Source of the DNA: Fibrobacteria bacterium
Lineage (GTDB): Bacteria; Fibrobacterota; Fibrobacteria; UBA5070
Length of the DNA stretch: 64,000 bases
Direction of reading: 5' to 3'
Assembly (NCBI GenBank): GCA_020633825.1
Contig: JACKCV010000005.1
Span: 62,001 to 126,000, forward strand
Numbering within the stretch: the stretch's first letter is position 1; each line of letters starts with the position of its first letter. Shown in pieces: positions 8,401 to 17,025 of this stretch. The position numbers were made by a program, and so were the translations under genes. The notes beneath the pieces are model-generated. The model worked only from the letters and a program-made list of their open reading frames with translations. It was not told the origin of the DNA and did not search any database.

Positions 8401-11400
8401 GGTCCTGGTGAGTCCCGACGCTTCGATGGTGGCCGGGGTGTGGACGGATCCGAACGGGCGCGAGGTGTCCGCCGAAATGATACGGAGTGGAAAGGTCTGG
8501 ACCACTTCGTATCCCGTCGGACTCGGGGAAGTCTCCGGGGCTTGGACCTGGACTGGAGTTCTGCGGGATCCCGCGGGAAATCCCACTCGTACGAGTACGG
8601 TCCTATGGGTGGACCGGACCCCTCCCAAACTCCGCGTCCTCGATGCCCAAGTCTCGGGGCCGATCGTCCTCATGGGGGTGGCTGCCGATGTGGATGTCGA
8701 CAACCATCCGTTCCAGTCGTACCAGTTGGATTGGAGGAGGTCGGGAGAGGAATCCTGGAGAAACGAGGGCATGCGCGTGGGGGCGGGCAGAGGTCCGACC
8801 GACCAGCCCTCCCTTTCGACGAGAGCCCAGGTCGTGGAGGGCGTTCTGGGAACGTGGGATCCTCCAGTCGGCGTGACGGGCGAGGTGGAATTGCGCGTGC
8901 GAGTGGACGATGGCAGCGGGAATCTCCCGGGTCGGGAGGCATCCACCAGGGTATACGTCTCCACGCCGCAGGACGGAGGTTTCACCGTGAGGACGGCCTC
9001 GTTGGATGCTCGTCCCGGAGTGTCTTCCCCGATCGGGTTCGACATCGAAAGCTCCGCTCGCACCGCCCACGGGTACGGGGCCATGGTGACTTTGGAGGAT
9101 TCCCGTGGAAGGATCCTGTTTGGAAAGGACTTGGTGGATCTCAAGGCCAGTCGATTCGACGGCAAACCTGTGGATGTCGTGGATGGAGCCCTGCAAGTTT
9201 GGAGGGAAGATGCGTGGCATGTGAGGACTCGCGGCGTCTGCCGAAATCTGACGCTTCACATCCAGACCCGTTCGGAGGAGGACTTGGTCTTGCATTGTCC
9301 CGATTCCTGGAAATGCACGCAATCCCAAACCGCTCCCTTCGAAATGCAAGGGGAAGGAGGGATGCTCGCGGTGAATCGGGTGGTGGAAGTCCGGATCCCG
9401 CAGAACGTGGCGGGGGAGCTTGCGATGGAGCTTAGCTCGCCCGCCCAACTTGTGGTGCAAGGGGATCCAGGTGCTGCCGCTTGTGCGAATACGGCCTCTT
9501 CCTGCCCGGACTTGGACCTTCCAAGCGTTTCGGAATCCTCCTGGCCCTTGGCCTATCCCGGGGAGATCACCACGGGGCGCTCCTCCCTTCCGGAATGCGG
9601 GCTCCCGGGTCCGATGCGTCTGGATCCCGGGAAGGAAAGCTGGGCGGGAGTCTGGGATGGGTTCAGAATGGATGGAACCTGGCCTTCGGGAGGAGAGGTA
9701 CGCATGGAGGTCGTCGCCTGGGACGCCATCACAGGTCAAGTGGTGCGTGGCGGGACGTCGGCGGAGCTGGAAGAAGCCAAGGCCGTGCTCCACGCTTGGG
9801 GGGATGCGGAGATCGGGGTGTCGGAGGACGCTCCGGAAATCCAAAAGGCCGCCAGGCTGCACTTTTCCCTCGAGGGTCGCGAGGCCGACCTCGAACTGCG
9901 CATCCTCCAGGGCGAAGAGGTGGTTCGCCGGTTGGAAGGGGATGGAAGCCGTTTCGAAGGGCGCAGTCCATCACGGCCCTACACGGTGTCTTGGGATGGT
10001 CGTGGATGGGATGGATCCTTGGTCCCGCCCGGCGAATACCGGTTCGAGGTTCGGGAACGGGACGGGGATGCTTGGGCCCAGGTGCCTGTTCGGGTCACGG
10101 GGGAAAACTGGGTCGAAGATGTCGGAATCCGTCCGAGATTGCCCGAAAGCCAATGGAACGAGGAACTGGAATCCTGGCTGGTGCGACCCCAACCGTGGTT
10201 GTCCGTGTCGACCGGTCTGGAAGCCGACGTGTCTCCCTCGGGGCCATTCCCCTACGAAGCGGTTTGGTCGGCCCAGCAACGGGTGACGATGTTCCCCCGT
10301 CGGAGGTTCAGTCTGATGTTGAACCGCAGGCGGGAAACGGTGAAGTTCGGAATCCTCTATCGCGGAATCTTCCGCCTGAACGCCTACGACAGCGATCATC
10401 AGAAATGGACGTCCTGTGGAGGCCGCACCGACCCCGAGGCGGAGGTGATCTACGATCCCGAAATCCATGTGGTGGAAATCGAGAGAGGTCAGACCGTTCC
10501 CGTGGGAGTGAATTTCTACGCCCCGCAACAGGATGCGGAAACCACCTACCGATTCAAGCGGGAAGGACAGAGGATCGAATACCTGGTGGTGCCGTTGAGT
10601 CAGGTGGAAGACCTGTTACATCAAAGGAATTCACTTCGTCGCTGGGAGATGGCTGGGGAGAGATCGTTAGCATCTGGAAAATTCATTATCGACCAAAAAC
10701 CAATCCTCGAAATCACCAAGATCCATCACTTTGGGCGCTCTGGTAGTTCTAGAACTTCCACTCGCGTCGAGTTCAAAGGGTGGGAATCCTCCGTGGTGGC
10801 CCGTTTTGGGCTGGCGGGACCTTCCATGACGGGAAAACTCCTGACTTGGTTCGAAGCTCCCCCTCCCCTGACTTGTCCCGAGGTCTTGAGCGTGTTCGGG
10901 GATGCCACCCACCAGGGAATCCAGGCTTGGCGTCCCGAAGTCGGGAATCCTTGCGGCCTCGCCGCCTCGGCCTCCAGCGACCAAGTGGAAGCGGTGAATC
11001 CGCACCGGAATCTGTTCCGCTGGCGGATCGGGGATGGCGCAGGAGCGACGAATCTCCTGCCGCGAACGACCGGAACCCCGGATGCGGACTGCGCAGGCGA
11101 CGACAAGGCCAACACGTACACCTTCCGCATGGAGCTGCAGGTGCCCGAGTCGTATTGGGAGCCCGCCCCGGGAGTGAACAATCTGGCCAATCGCTTCCTG
11201 CGTCTGGATTCGGAGAACCGTTTCTTGTTCGGATCGTCGGGATACTTGCAAGGTGTAGATCCCGAGCGGTGGAAGAAGGCGGATGGACATCTTTCGCCAT
11301 TCGAAACCTTCGAATGGTCGTGGCGTCCGCGTCTCTCGGACCTGATGCCATCCGTGGAGACGGGAATGTCCTGGGACGATCGCGATGGCACGGACCTTGA

Positions 11401-14400
11401 GGACCCCTCCTTCCCCGCCGCGGAAATGGCCGACAAGGACCCCCTGTACTTTTTCGAAGGGGATCACGGCCATCGGAGGGAAGTTCTTTCGGCGTGGTTC
11501 GAGAATTCCCCGGAGCAGGGGGCGAGTCGCTTCGAAGCGGTTCTCACCCAAGCAGGAGTAGATCGTTTGGTGCGATCCGATGAACATTTCGGGTCCCATC
11601 ATCGGATCGAGGTACCGTTGCTGCGAGGAGAGGGGAGCGGAACCCGGATCCAGGGCGTGCGAGACTGGCGGCCGTTCGATCTTCACGTTCAAGTCAGCCA
11701 AATGGGGTCCCCAGACGATGTCCTGGGTTCTTCCCCGTCCTTGGATCTACCCTGGCCGATCCTGGAAGGAGACATCGAGGCGGTCGCCGCCGAGGCGGAG
11801 CGTCGGTGTTCCGAGCGGCTCGTGGATCCCTCCCTGTCGGGATGCCGCTTGCATCCCGCGGCCTCCGGACTTCGGCTGGGAATCGGAGATGGATTGGAAG
11901 CCTCGCTTCCCTCCTACGCTTCATCGGCCCAACAGGCCTTCTTCGAGGGAATGCGAGGAGGCGAGCTGGTCGATCCGGACGCGCTACCCGGGAGACTGCC
12001 CGGCGGAGACGTCTTGCGCCTGGAAGGTCATTTGGAGGAGACTCCCGATGGAATCTCCCAATTCGTGGACGCCGACCATTTCCGCAAGCCCGCGCTTCCC
12101 GCCGCGGAATGGGGGGCCTTGATCGAGCCCACTGTGGCACCACGCCTGCCCGCAGGCTCACCGGTGTCCGTCGCCTTGGATGGATCGGGAATCGCGACGT
12201 TTTTGGGGATCGCCCAGGAGCGTTGGAGCTTGGGGGAAGATCCCTGGATGGCCGGGAAGACAACTCTCTCGGCACCATTGCCCTGGTCGGGGACGACGCA
12301 GCGAGTGGATGTCTCCCTTTGGAATCTCTACCAGGCTTCGGTTTCCCCTTCCGGAGGCCCCGGGGAGTTCTCCCTGTACCAGCCGATGGAAACGGGCATT
12401 CAGAGGAATCCCCGCTTGCGGAGGGTTCGGGTCGTCGGCGCCAAGGTCCTTTGGAGAAACGGGGAGGATGCGCAGGATGCCTTCGGAGTGGAATCACGGA
12501 CAGATCCCGGAAAGGACCTGACGGAGCTTCGAGTGGTCCGCAAGGGAGGGATCAAGACGGTACCGGAATGGTCTCCCCTGGTGGGGTATGTTCCCGCAGG
12601 AGCGGAATACTCCATCGGGTGGACGGAATCCGATGGATCGGCATGGGTCGAGCTGGACGGACGCCTCTCCACCTGCGAAACGATTCGAGAGGCCGCCGCG
12701 GATTGCCCGCTGGGCATGGTGGACTTCTCCCGACTTCCCGATCGAGGTCGAATCGGGGTGTTGATCCATGGTGAAGCTCCTCGGTATTCCCTGATTCCCT
12801 TCCGGCAAGGCGCTGTGGTGCCGCCGGGGTCGCCCACCGTGGTGTCCTCCACCTTCGGAGAGGCATCGGTCGTGTTCGGCTCGGGAAGTCTCCACGAGAG
12901 CGGGATCGACCTCCGGGCCATTCGTGTGCGGACCTTTTCCCCGCGCGACCTGGATCTCGGAGTGATAGGGGGGCTGAGGGCGATCGGGCCCGTGGTCGAA
13001 GCCACCCCGTCGCAACGGTTCTCCGTGCAGGAGTCTCTCCAACCATGGGTGGTGGTGCGTCTGTCCAAGGCGGATCTCGATCCCAGACAGGATCTGACTT
13101 CCTTGTCGATCCACAAGATCGATCCATCCACGGGAATCCTGTCCACGCTTCCCACCCAGATCCGCACCTTGTGCGAGGGCGTGCCCTGCCTGGAAGGATT
13201 CGATGTCCTGGAGCTGTCGGCCCCCACGCCCTCATTCTCCTGGTTCGCCGTGCTTCCGGGCGGAAGCTCGGATTCCGTGCCCTGGTCGTTTTCGGTGGAT
13301 GTGGCCCGATCCTCCGCACCCACCCGCAGGGTGTTCGTGCGAGGGTGTTCCATCGAGGATCTGCGATGGGAAATCCGAGAGCGCAGTTCCGCGCCGGGAG
13401 GGGCTTCGAACCGACGGACCATCGTGCCGACCCTGAACCTCGAGGAAGGTTGGGTATTCTCCTTGCCCGAGGGCGTGTGGGATCTGGTGGGGATCCCGGT
13501 CCAGGGTGGTCGGGAACAAGCCCTGGAAATCGAGAGGTTCCCGGGAGAGTTCGATTTGGCCTATACCGGTCCCGGAGCGCTTGTGGTCGGGACCGTGAAC
13601 GGAAGTCTGGAAATTCCGTACCGCTCCAGCCGATCCGGAATGCTCCGATTGGCCATCGGAGAAGGGAGTGCGGCAGGGTTCCCTTCCGGCCTGATGTCAC
13701 GCGGAGACCATGCATTGCAGCTCGAGGGTCCTCTTCTGGGAAGGCGATGGTCGGGACGGCTTCGCACCAGTCTTGTCGGTGTCTCCTCCGATGGCTGGAC
13801 TCAAACCGTCCAAGGTCCTTTCCTCGAAGGGGACGCGAGTTTGCCTTGGTTGCAGGAGGACTTGTTCACGGTTCGGGAGGACGGTGACTCCTTGGATGTC
13901 GAGCTTCGCATGCGTGCGGGAGACGAGGAAGGTGATCTGAGGTTGCTGCGATTGGAGTTGCGTACCTCCTCGGGACGGCGGATCGCTTCCTCCGAAGGCA
14001 TGGATGGCTTCGTGTCCCTGAAGGTCCGAGTCGGGAAAGATGTCCGGGATTCGCAAGGCTTGGTCCTCGAAGGAAGGGCGGTGGATCTCGGGGGAAACCA
14101 TGTCGAACATCTCCGCATTCTGGACGCCAAACCCCATCGGCTTCCGCAAAAGATTTGGGTCGAAGCCGAAACTCTTGCCACTCCGGAACAGATCGTGTCG
14201 GTGTGCCGTGCTTCGGGATTCGCCGCCATCGCCACGGACATCGTTCCATTCCTGGGGTGGCGCATCCCCTCGGATGCAGGGGATGTTTTGGTGGGGCGAT
14301 GGAGATCTGCTATTCCGGAGACGTTGACGGTGGTGCGCAATGGTTGGGACACCACACGGGTGCCCATCCCGGCTCGGCCCTCCTGGGGGGCGGTCGAACG

Positions 14401-15295
14401 GATCGCACGTTTGAGGACGCTTCCGGGAGACTCCCTGACGTTCCTGTTCGGTCCTGGAGGCCTGTGGGATGGCCTCGGTTGGGTGGACCCAACGGAGGAT
14501 CTCGAGGTATGGAATCCGTTGCTCCATGTGGAGAGTGGTCCGGTCCAGGTGTGGGCGCGTGACGAAGATCCAAATGATCCGAACATGGTTCACCTTCGAT
14601 TGAAGGTGATGTTTCCGGAAGGGGTTCCGGATAAAGGGTATCGGGTACGGATCGAAGGCATGGACCTTCCCGGCGCCATTCCTCCTCGGGTGGAATCGTG
14701 GTGGCCCCAGGATCTGCGCACCTCTTGGAGTCGGATCGGCCCGTCCTCCTGGACTCTTGAAGTGGATCGTACGGGCGGGCGCCGCCCAAAGATGCCGGGC
14801 ACGGTAGACGAGTTGGTGTTCGGGTTGCACCGAACGGGGTTCGCGCCCTGGAGGACCATCGCTCCCCATCTTCGAGGCGGGATCCTTTCCAGCGGTCAGG
14901 AGGTGCCTGTTCCTTGGATCCATGTATTCGATGATTCAGGCAAATTGCTCTCGAGTGGCGTTTGCAACGACGAGATCCCTTGGGTCGATCCATCCCGGCA
15001 GAATTTGACCCCCTTTGAGCTGGGTGGTCCCGGGGACGTCCTCGTCTCCGAGCAATGGCGCAGGATCGATTTCTCGAGCTCCGCGGGATGGGCCTGGACC
15101 CATCTCGTGGTCGGATTCACGCCTCTGGATGGGATGTCCTTGGAGGGCGTCGAGCTTCGTTCCTCTGGCGGAACCGAGGATCTGGGGTCCTGGTGGCAGG
15201 AGATTCGGTTGGACAAAGAAGGGCCTGATCCCTTATCCTTGGAGGTACGCAGCACAATCCCTCGCCGAATCCAAATCCAGTTCTGGGAGCAATGA
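5456..15295 (+). CDS. Giant lipase-like exported protein with Ig/FlgD-type repeats (main part, after frame break)
   Basis: About 3,280 residues; the frame is open from about 5432 (GLSTREYLMSDVY), continuing the lipase domain that begins in the preceding frame. VVTFDSPHKGS is typical of triacylglycerol-lipase/PGAP1-like hydrolases, and a later YTQHGSLM region could hold the catalytic His. After the hydrolase (roughly the first 250 residues) come many beta-sandwich modules: P-P-x-L-x-L-x-x-P-containing Ig-like repeats and FlgD-like Ig modules (VSDGVYRIEVEAMD near residue 770, VPPGEYRFEVRE near 1,530). No C-terminal sorting tag or transmembrane segment is evident. The enzyme would act outside the cytoplasm. 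Four lipoprotein genes follow, the first starting one base after this stop (TGACATG), suggesting cotranscription. Confidence 0.75.
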   Translation: MSDVYNDDVDKVVTFDSPHKGSWVAHYNKGGMNDPGASLVSDGAKIVTGLSLLSAQNPGWNLPGMLLLLSGGAGWTSATFENFGGWIGNRFQGDEPANAYLTPYTEIGDRSDGDLKVLNEKREMPCERDGCRPPVFVRYGVDGVLAPDNPDKILGNSGLSYVAPTEMLAMMQAGIMAFERDWPEELGVGRRMYLAWMAELYAQGGWNYTQHGSLMVPRNSSTGSGVPFLDRSDVSPRSPRVWGQDGSLGWELLGSAGDISSLLGGTLLTFDALDALSMADPITGKSLALTKLAAGAGLIGLGASIDFGLYSLAYASSHNLTVWESANNSVPIEIPRANGSTVTRSVKRIEDDLYEAPFVQIVSSEATPKGDGSPTDGKNSKVRLHLNSGGTFEPLLPEAEGVVIDLEDIDPIEYSRPGWEERWGVRTETQVPDHQGAGTTIRKVVRRSLPLELLTTRDILSMDLQIDDLRPDLMEQMSISVNWGLQGVVWDRQEDGTYAVTVLRNGQIDGNRPVRRGVPNPVDAFGRWHVDLSEWLSRPILRDGQNLLAISTVNHVGKASVQRQYITWQATPPVLDLAFPQPWEVVSNPSLLVDARASFLSYTRMQFDPTKTGWKLEEGDPLLRAPSEQGYQGISGLESSGGTFRLLQSAGGGQNLQEGPMSLSFRLGTHLVTNPSAVTVSYRRIPFLLDRSPPRLSLGPLDPVPESGQDFMIPLHWNDLPAEAEGSLQLVRGLVRDASGAPVRWLDPLPVAHGGRAILTWDSRDHRGDLVSDGVYRIEVEAMDLAIPDAPTRDRVRALRSELREKRSWGASARAEWQDLRSRADLNWSSVSAELVVDRTPPELELDPLPVRPVAEMTLFQATGSLRDRGAVRMGKPIQLRVLFQPDGPSVQPIHEVSGAFLPGGGSNPQEDRFVLGEQSAGGGRLPDGSWRVSMIAQDANGNSVRKDLEGVLVVDREPPTVSSVMTDHLVVSSRSIPDGRVVLVSPDASMVAGVWTDPNGREVSAEMIRSGKVWTTSYPVGLGEVSGAWTWTGVLRDPAGNPTRTSTVLWVDRTPPKLRVLDAQVSGPIVLMGVAADVDVDNHPFQSYQLDWRRSGEESWRNEGMRVGAGRGPTDQPSLSTRAQVVEGVLGTWDPPVGVTGEVELRVRVDDGSGNLPGREASTRVYVSTPQDGGFTVRTASLDARPGVSSPIGFDIESSARTAHGYGAMVTLEDSRGRILFGKDLVDLKASRFDGKPVDVVDGALQVWREDAWHVRTRGVCRNLTLHIQTRSEEDLVLHCPDSWKCTQSQTAPFEMQGEGGMLAVNRVVEVRIPQNVAGELAMELSSPAQLVVQGDPGAAACANTASSCPDLDLPSVSESSWPLAYPGEITTGRSSLPECGLPGPMRLDPGKESWAGVWDGFRMDGTWPSGGEVRMEVVAWDAITGQVVRGGTSAELEEAKAVLHAWGDAEIGVSEDAPEIQKAARLHFSLEGREADLELRILQGEEVVRRLEGDGSRFEGRSPSRPYTVSWDGRGWDGSLVPPGEYRFEVRERDGDAWAQVPVRVTGENWVEDVGIRPRLPESQWNEELESWLVRPQPWLSVSTGLEADVSPSGPFPYEAVWSAQQRVTMFPRRRFSLMLNRRRETVKFGILYRGIFRLNAYDSDHQKWTSCGGRTDPEAEVIYDPEIHVVEIERGQTVPVGVNFYAPQQDAETTYRFKREGQRIEYLVVPLSQVEDLLHQRNSLRRWEMAGERSLASGKFIIDQKPILEITKIHHFGRSGSSRTSTRVEFKGWESSVVARFGLAGPSMTGKLLTWFEAPPPLTCPEVLSVFGDATHQGIQAWRPEVGNPCGLAASASSDQVEAVNPHRNLFRWRIGDGAGATNLLPRTTGTPDADCAGDDKANTYTFRMELQVPESYWEPAPGVNNLANRFLRLDSENRFLFGSSGYLQGVDPERWKKADGHLSPFETFEWSWRPRLSDLMPSVETGMSWDDRDGTDLEDPSFPAAEMADKDPLYFFEGDHGHRREVLSAWFENSPEQGASRFEAVLTQAGVDRLVRSDEHFGSHHRIEVPLLRGEGSGTRIQGVRDWRPFDLHVQVSQMGSPDDVLGSSPSLDLPWPILEGDIEAVAAEAERRCSERLVDPSLSGCRLHPAASGLRLGIGDGLEASLPSYASSAQQAFFEGMRGGELVDPDALPGRLPGGDVLRLEGHLEETPDGISQFVDADHFRKPALPAAEWGALIEPTVAPRLPAGSPVSVALDGSGIATFLGIAQERWSLGEDPWMAGKTTLSAPLPWSGTTQRVDVSLWNLYQASVSPSGGPGEFSLYQPMETGIQRNPRLRRVRVVGAKVLWRNGEDAQDAFGVESRTDPGKDLTELRVVRKGGIKTVPEWSPLVGYVPAGAEYSIGWTESDGSAWVELDGRLSTCETIREAAADCPLGMVDFSRLPDRGRIGVLIHGEAPRYSLIPFRQGAVVPPGSPTVVSSTFGEASVVFGSGSLHESGIDLRAIRVRTFSPRDLDLGVIGGLRAIGPVVEATPSQRFSVQESLQPWVVVRLSKADLDPRQDLTSLSIHKIDPSTGILSTLPTQIRTLCEGVPCLEGFDVLELSAPTPSFSWFAVLPGGSSDSVPWSFSVDVARSSAPTRRVFVRGCSIEDLRWEIRERSSAPGGASNRRTIVPTLNLEEGWVFSLPEGVWDLVGIPVQGGREQALEIERFPGEFDLAYTGPGALVVGTVNGSLEIPYRSSRSGMLRLAIGEGSAAGFPSGLMSRGDHALQLEGPLLGRRWSGRLRTSLVGVSSDGWTQTVQGPFLEGDASLPWLQEDLFTVREDGDSLDVELRMRAGDEEGDLRLLRLELRTSSGRRIASSEGMDGFVSLKVRVGKDVRDSQGLVLEGRAVDLGGNHVEHLRILDAKPHRLPQKIWVEAETLATPEQIVSVCRASGFAAIATDIVPFLGWRIPSDAGDVLVGRWRSAIPETLTVVRNGWDTTRVPIPARPSWGAVERIARLRTLPGDSLTFLFGPGGLWDGLGWVDPTEDLEVWNPLLHVESGPVQVWARDEDPNDPNMVHLRLKVMFPEGVPDKGYRVRIEGMDLPGAIPPRVESWWPQDLRTSWSRIGPSSWTLEVDRTGGRRPKMPGTVDELVFGLHRTGFAPWRTIAPHLRGGILSSGQEVPVPWIHVFDDSGKLLSSGVCNDEIPWVDPSRQNLTPFELGGPGDVLVSEQWRRIDFSSSAGWAWTHLVVGFTPLDGMSLEGVELRSSGGTEDLGSWWQEIRLDKEGPDPLSLEVRSTIPRRIQIQFWEQ

Positions 15296-15296
15296 C

Positions 15297-15788
15297 ATGC
15301 TTCGGTTTCCCCCCTGTTCGCTCCTTGTTCTCTCCCTCCTTCTGGGGGGATGCCTTTGGGAGGAGGATGGCGGAGAGGATCGGCCCCGTTTCCCGGACCT
15401 GACCATGAAGACGGTGGTGGGGTGCTGGACGAATCCTGGAAGGAACGAGAATTGTCTGGTGGATTGTTTCAGCCAAGACGGCGGGCATTTTTCAAATAAC
15501 CGAGGCCCAAATTTTTACGGAGAAGATTCTGGGTCCTTTCAAATTGACGGTTTTCATTTAAATGTTTTTCGCCATTTTAAAACGAGTTGGGGGAAGAGTG
15601 ACTCCGGTTTTTATTCGAATCCTCTTGTCCGCCGCGACTCCGCCCTTTGCGGCTTCGGCAACAACTACGAGGTCAATTCGGATTGCATGGTCCGCGTTTC
15701 CCCCGACTCCCTTCCCTGCGGCATGAAGCCCTGGACCTACTTCCGCAAACCCGCCAATTGGGACTCCCTCGTCAGGCCTTTGGAATGA
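15297..15788 (+). CDS. Small Cys-rich lipoprotein, tandem copy 1
   Basis: A 163-residue protein starting at ATG 15297, immediately after the stop of the giant lipase-like gene. It has a signal peptide with lipobox (LLLGGC) followed by an acidic linker (WEEDGGEDRPRFPDL). The mature domain keeps several Cys (GCW, NCLVDC, ALCGFG, DCM, LPCG) and ends KPANWDSLVRPLE. Three paralogues follow in tandem with a period of about 543 bases. Function unknown. Position directly behind a probable secreted lipase and tandem duplication fit a periplasmic immunity or protective lipoprotein; that is inference. Confidence 0.8.
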   Translation: MLRFPPCSLLVLSLLLGGCLWEEDGGEDRPRFPDLTMKTVVGCWTNPGRNENCLVDCFSQDGGHFSNNRGPNFYGEDSGSFQIDGFHLNVFRHFKTSWGKSDSGFYSNPLVRRDSALCGFGNNYEVNSDCMVRVSPDSLPCGMKPWTYFRKPANWDSLVRPLE

Positions 15789-15809
15789 TGGAATTCCTGG
15801 TGGGTCAGA

Positions 15810-16331
15810 TTGAATTCCTCCAACCAGGCTGGTCATGATTTGATCCGGCTGTTTCCCATATCCTTGTTGCTCCTCTCCCTCCTTCTGGGGGGATGCCTTT
15901 GGGAGGAGGATGGTGGGGAGGATCGACCCCGTTTCCCGGACCTGACCATGCAGACACTGATTGGGTGCTGGACCCTTCCTGGAAGGACCGAGAATTGTCT
16001 GGTGGATTGCTACTCCACTGCCGGAGGTTTTTTTTCAAATTACAGAGGCCCAAATTTCTACAGAGAGGATTCCGGCTCTTTTCATATTGAGGGTTTCCAG
16101 CTCAACATCCAGCGCAAGTTTCAGACCAGCTGGGGACGCCGTGATTCGAGTGGTTTTTCCAATTCTCTTTTCCACCGCGACTCCGCTCTTTGCGGCTTTG
16201 GCAACAACTACGAGGTCAATTCGGATTGCATGGTTCGCGTTTCCCCCGACTCCCTTCCCTGCGGCATGAAGCCCTGGACCTACTTCCGCAAACCCGCCAA
16301 CTGGGATTCCCTCGTCAGGCCTTTGGAATGA
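15810..16331 (+). CDS. Small Cys-rich lipoprotein, tandem copy 2
   Basis: Paralogue of copy 1, 173 residues if started at TTG 15810. No ATG lies in frame before the signal peptide; TTG 15840 is another possibility, and neither has a strong Shine-Dalgarno. Lipobox LLLGGC, same acidic linker. The middle of the mature domain diverges from copy 1 (FHIEGFQLNIQRKFQTSW against FQIDGFHLNVFRHFKTSW), while the last 50 or so residues, from DSALCGFGNNYEVNS to the end, are identical. The lower GC of the middle part contrasts with the GC-rich neighbourhood. Confidence 0.75.
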   Translation: MNSSNQAGHDLIRLFPISLLLLSLLLGGCLWEEDGGEDRPRFPDLTMQTLIGCWTLPGRTENCLVDCYSTAGGFFSNYRGPNFYREDSGSFHIEGFQLNIQRKFQTSWGRRDSSGFSNSLFHRDSALCGFGNNYEVNSDCMVRVSPDSLPCGMKPWTYFRKPANWDSLVRPLE

Positions 16332-16352
16332 TGGAATTCCTGGTGGGTCAGA

Positions 16353-16877
16353 TTGAATTCATCCAACCAAGCTGGTCATGATTTGATACGGCAATTCTGC
16401 GTATCGTTGTTGCTTCTCTCCCTCCTTCTGGGGGGATGCCTTTGGGAGGAGGAGGGCGGTGGGGAAGATCGACCCCGTTTCCCGGACCTGACCATGAAGA
16501 CAGTGGTAGGTTGCTGGACCTATCCTGGAAGGTTGCAAGATTGCTATGTGCAATGCCTCTCCTCGGACGGGGTTTTATTCTCGGATAACGTCAGTCCAAA
16601 TTTTTACGGAGAAGATTCTGGGTCCTTTCAAATCGACGGGTTTCATTTAAATGTTTTGCGGCATTTTAAGACGAGCTGGGGAAAGAGTGATTCCGATTTT
16701 TATTCGAACCCTCTTGTCCGCCGCGACTCCGCCCTTTGCGGCTTCGGCAACAACTATGAGGTCAATTCGGATTGCATGGTCCGCGTTTCCCCCGACTCCC
16801 TCCCCTGCGGCATGAAGCCCTGGACCTACTTCCGCAAACCCGCCAATTGGGACTCCCTGGTCAGGCCTTTGGAATGA
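16353..16877 (+). CDS. Small Cys-rich lipoprotein, tandem copy 3
   Basis: Paralogue of copies 1 and 2, 174 residues from TTG 16353, lipobox LLLGGC. The first part of the mature domain differs (a YPGRLQDCYVQCLSSDG segment replaces the NENCLVDCFSQDG region of copy 1), the central part is close to copy 1, and the C-terminal block is identical in all copies. The spacer between copies (GGTGGGTCAGATTGAATTC) is also repeated, so whole units were duplicated. Confidence 0.75.
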   Translation: MNSSNQAGHDLIRQFCVSLLLLSLLLGGCLWEEEGGGEDRPRFPDLTMKTVVGCWTYPGRLQDCYVQCLSSDGVLFSDNVSPNFYGEDSGSFQIDGFHLNVLRHFKTSWGKSDSDFYSNPLVRRDSALCGFGNNYEVNSDCMVRVSPDSLPCGMKPWTYFRKPANWDSLVRPLE

Positions 16878-17017
16878 TGGATTTTCTGGTGGGTCAGATT
16901 GAATTCCTCCAACCAGGCTGGTTATGATTTGATACAGCTGTTTCCCATATCCTTGTTGCTCCTCTCCCTCCTTATGGGAGGATGCCTTTGGGAGGAGGAC
17001 GGCGGAGATAATCGGCC

Positions 17018-17025
17018 CCGTTTCC
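17018..17025. repeat. Target-site duplication, left copy
   Basis: CCGTTTCC directly before the left inverted repeat; the same eight bases follow the right inverted repeat at 18395-18402. Undisrupted sibling copies carry the sequence once. Confidence 0.9.
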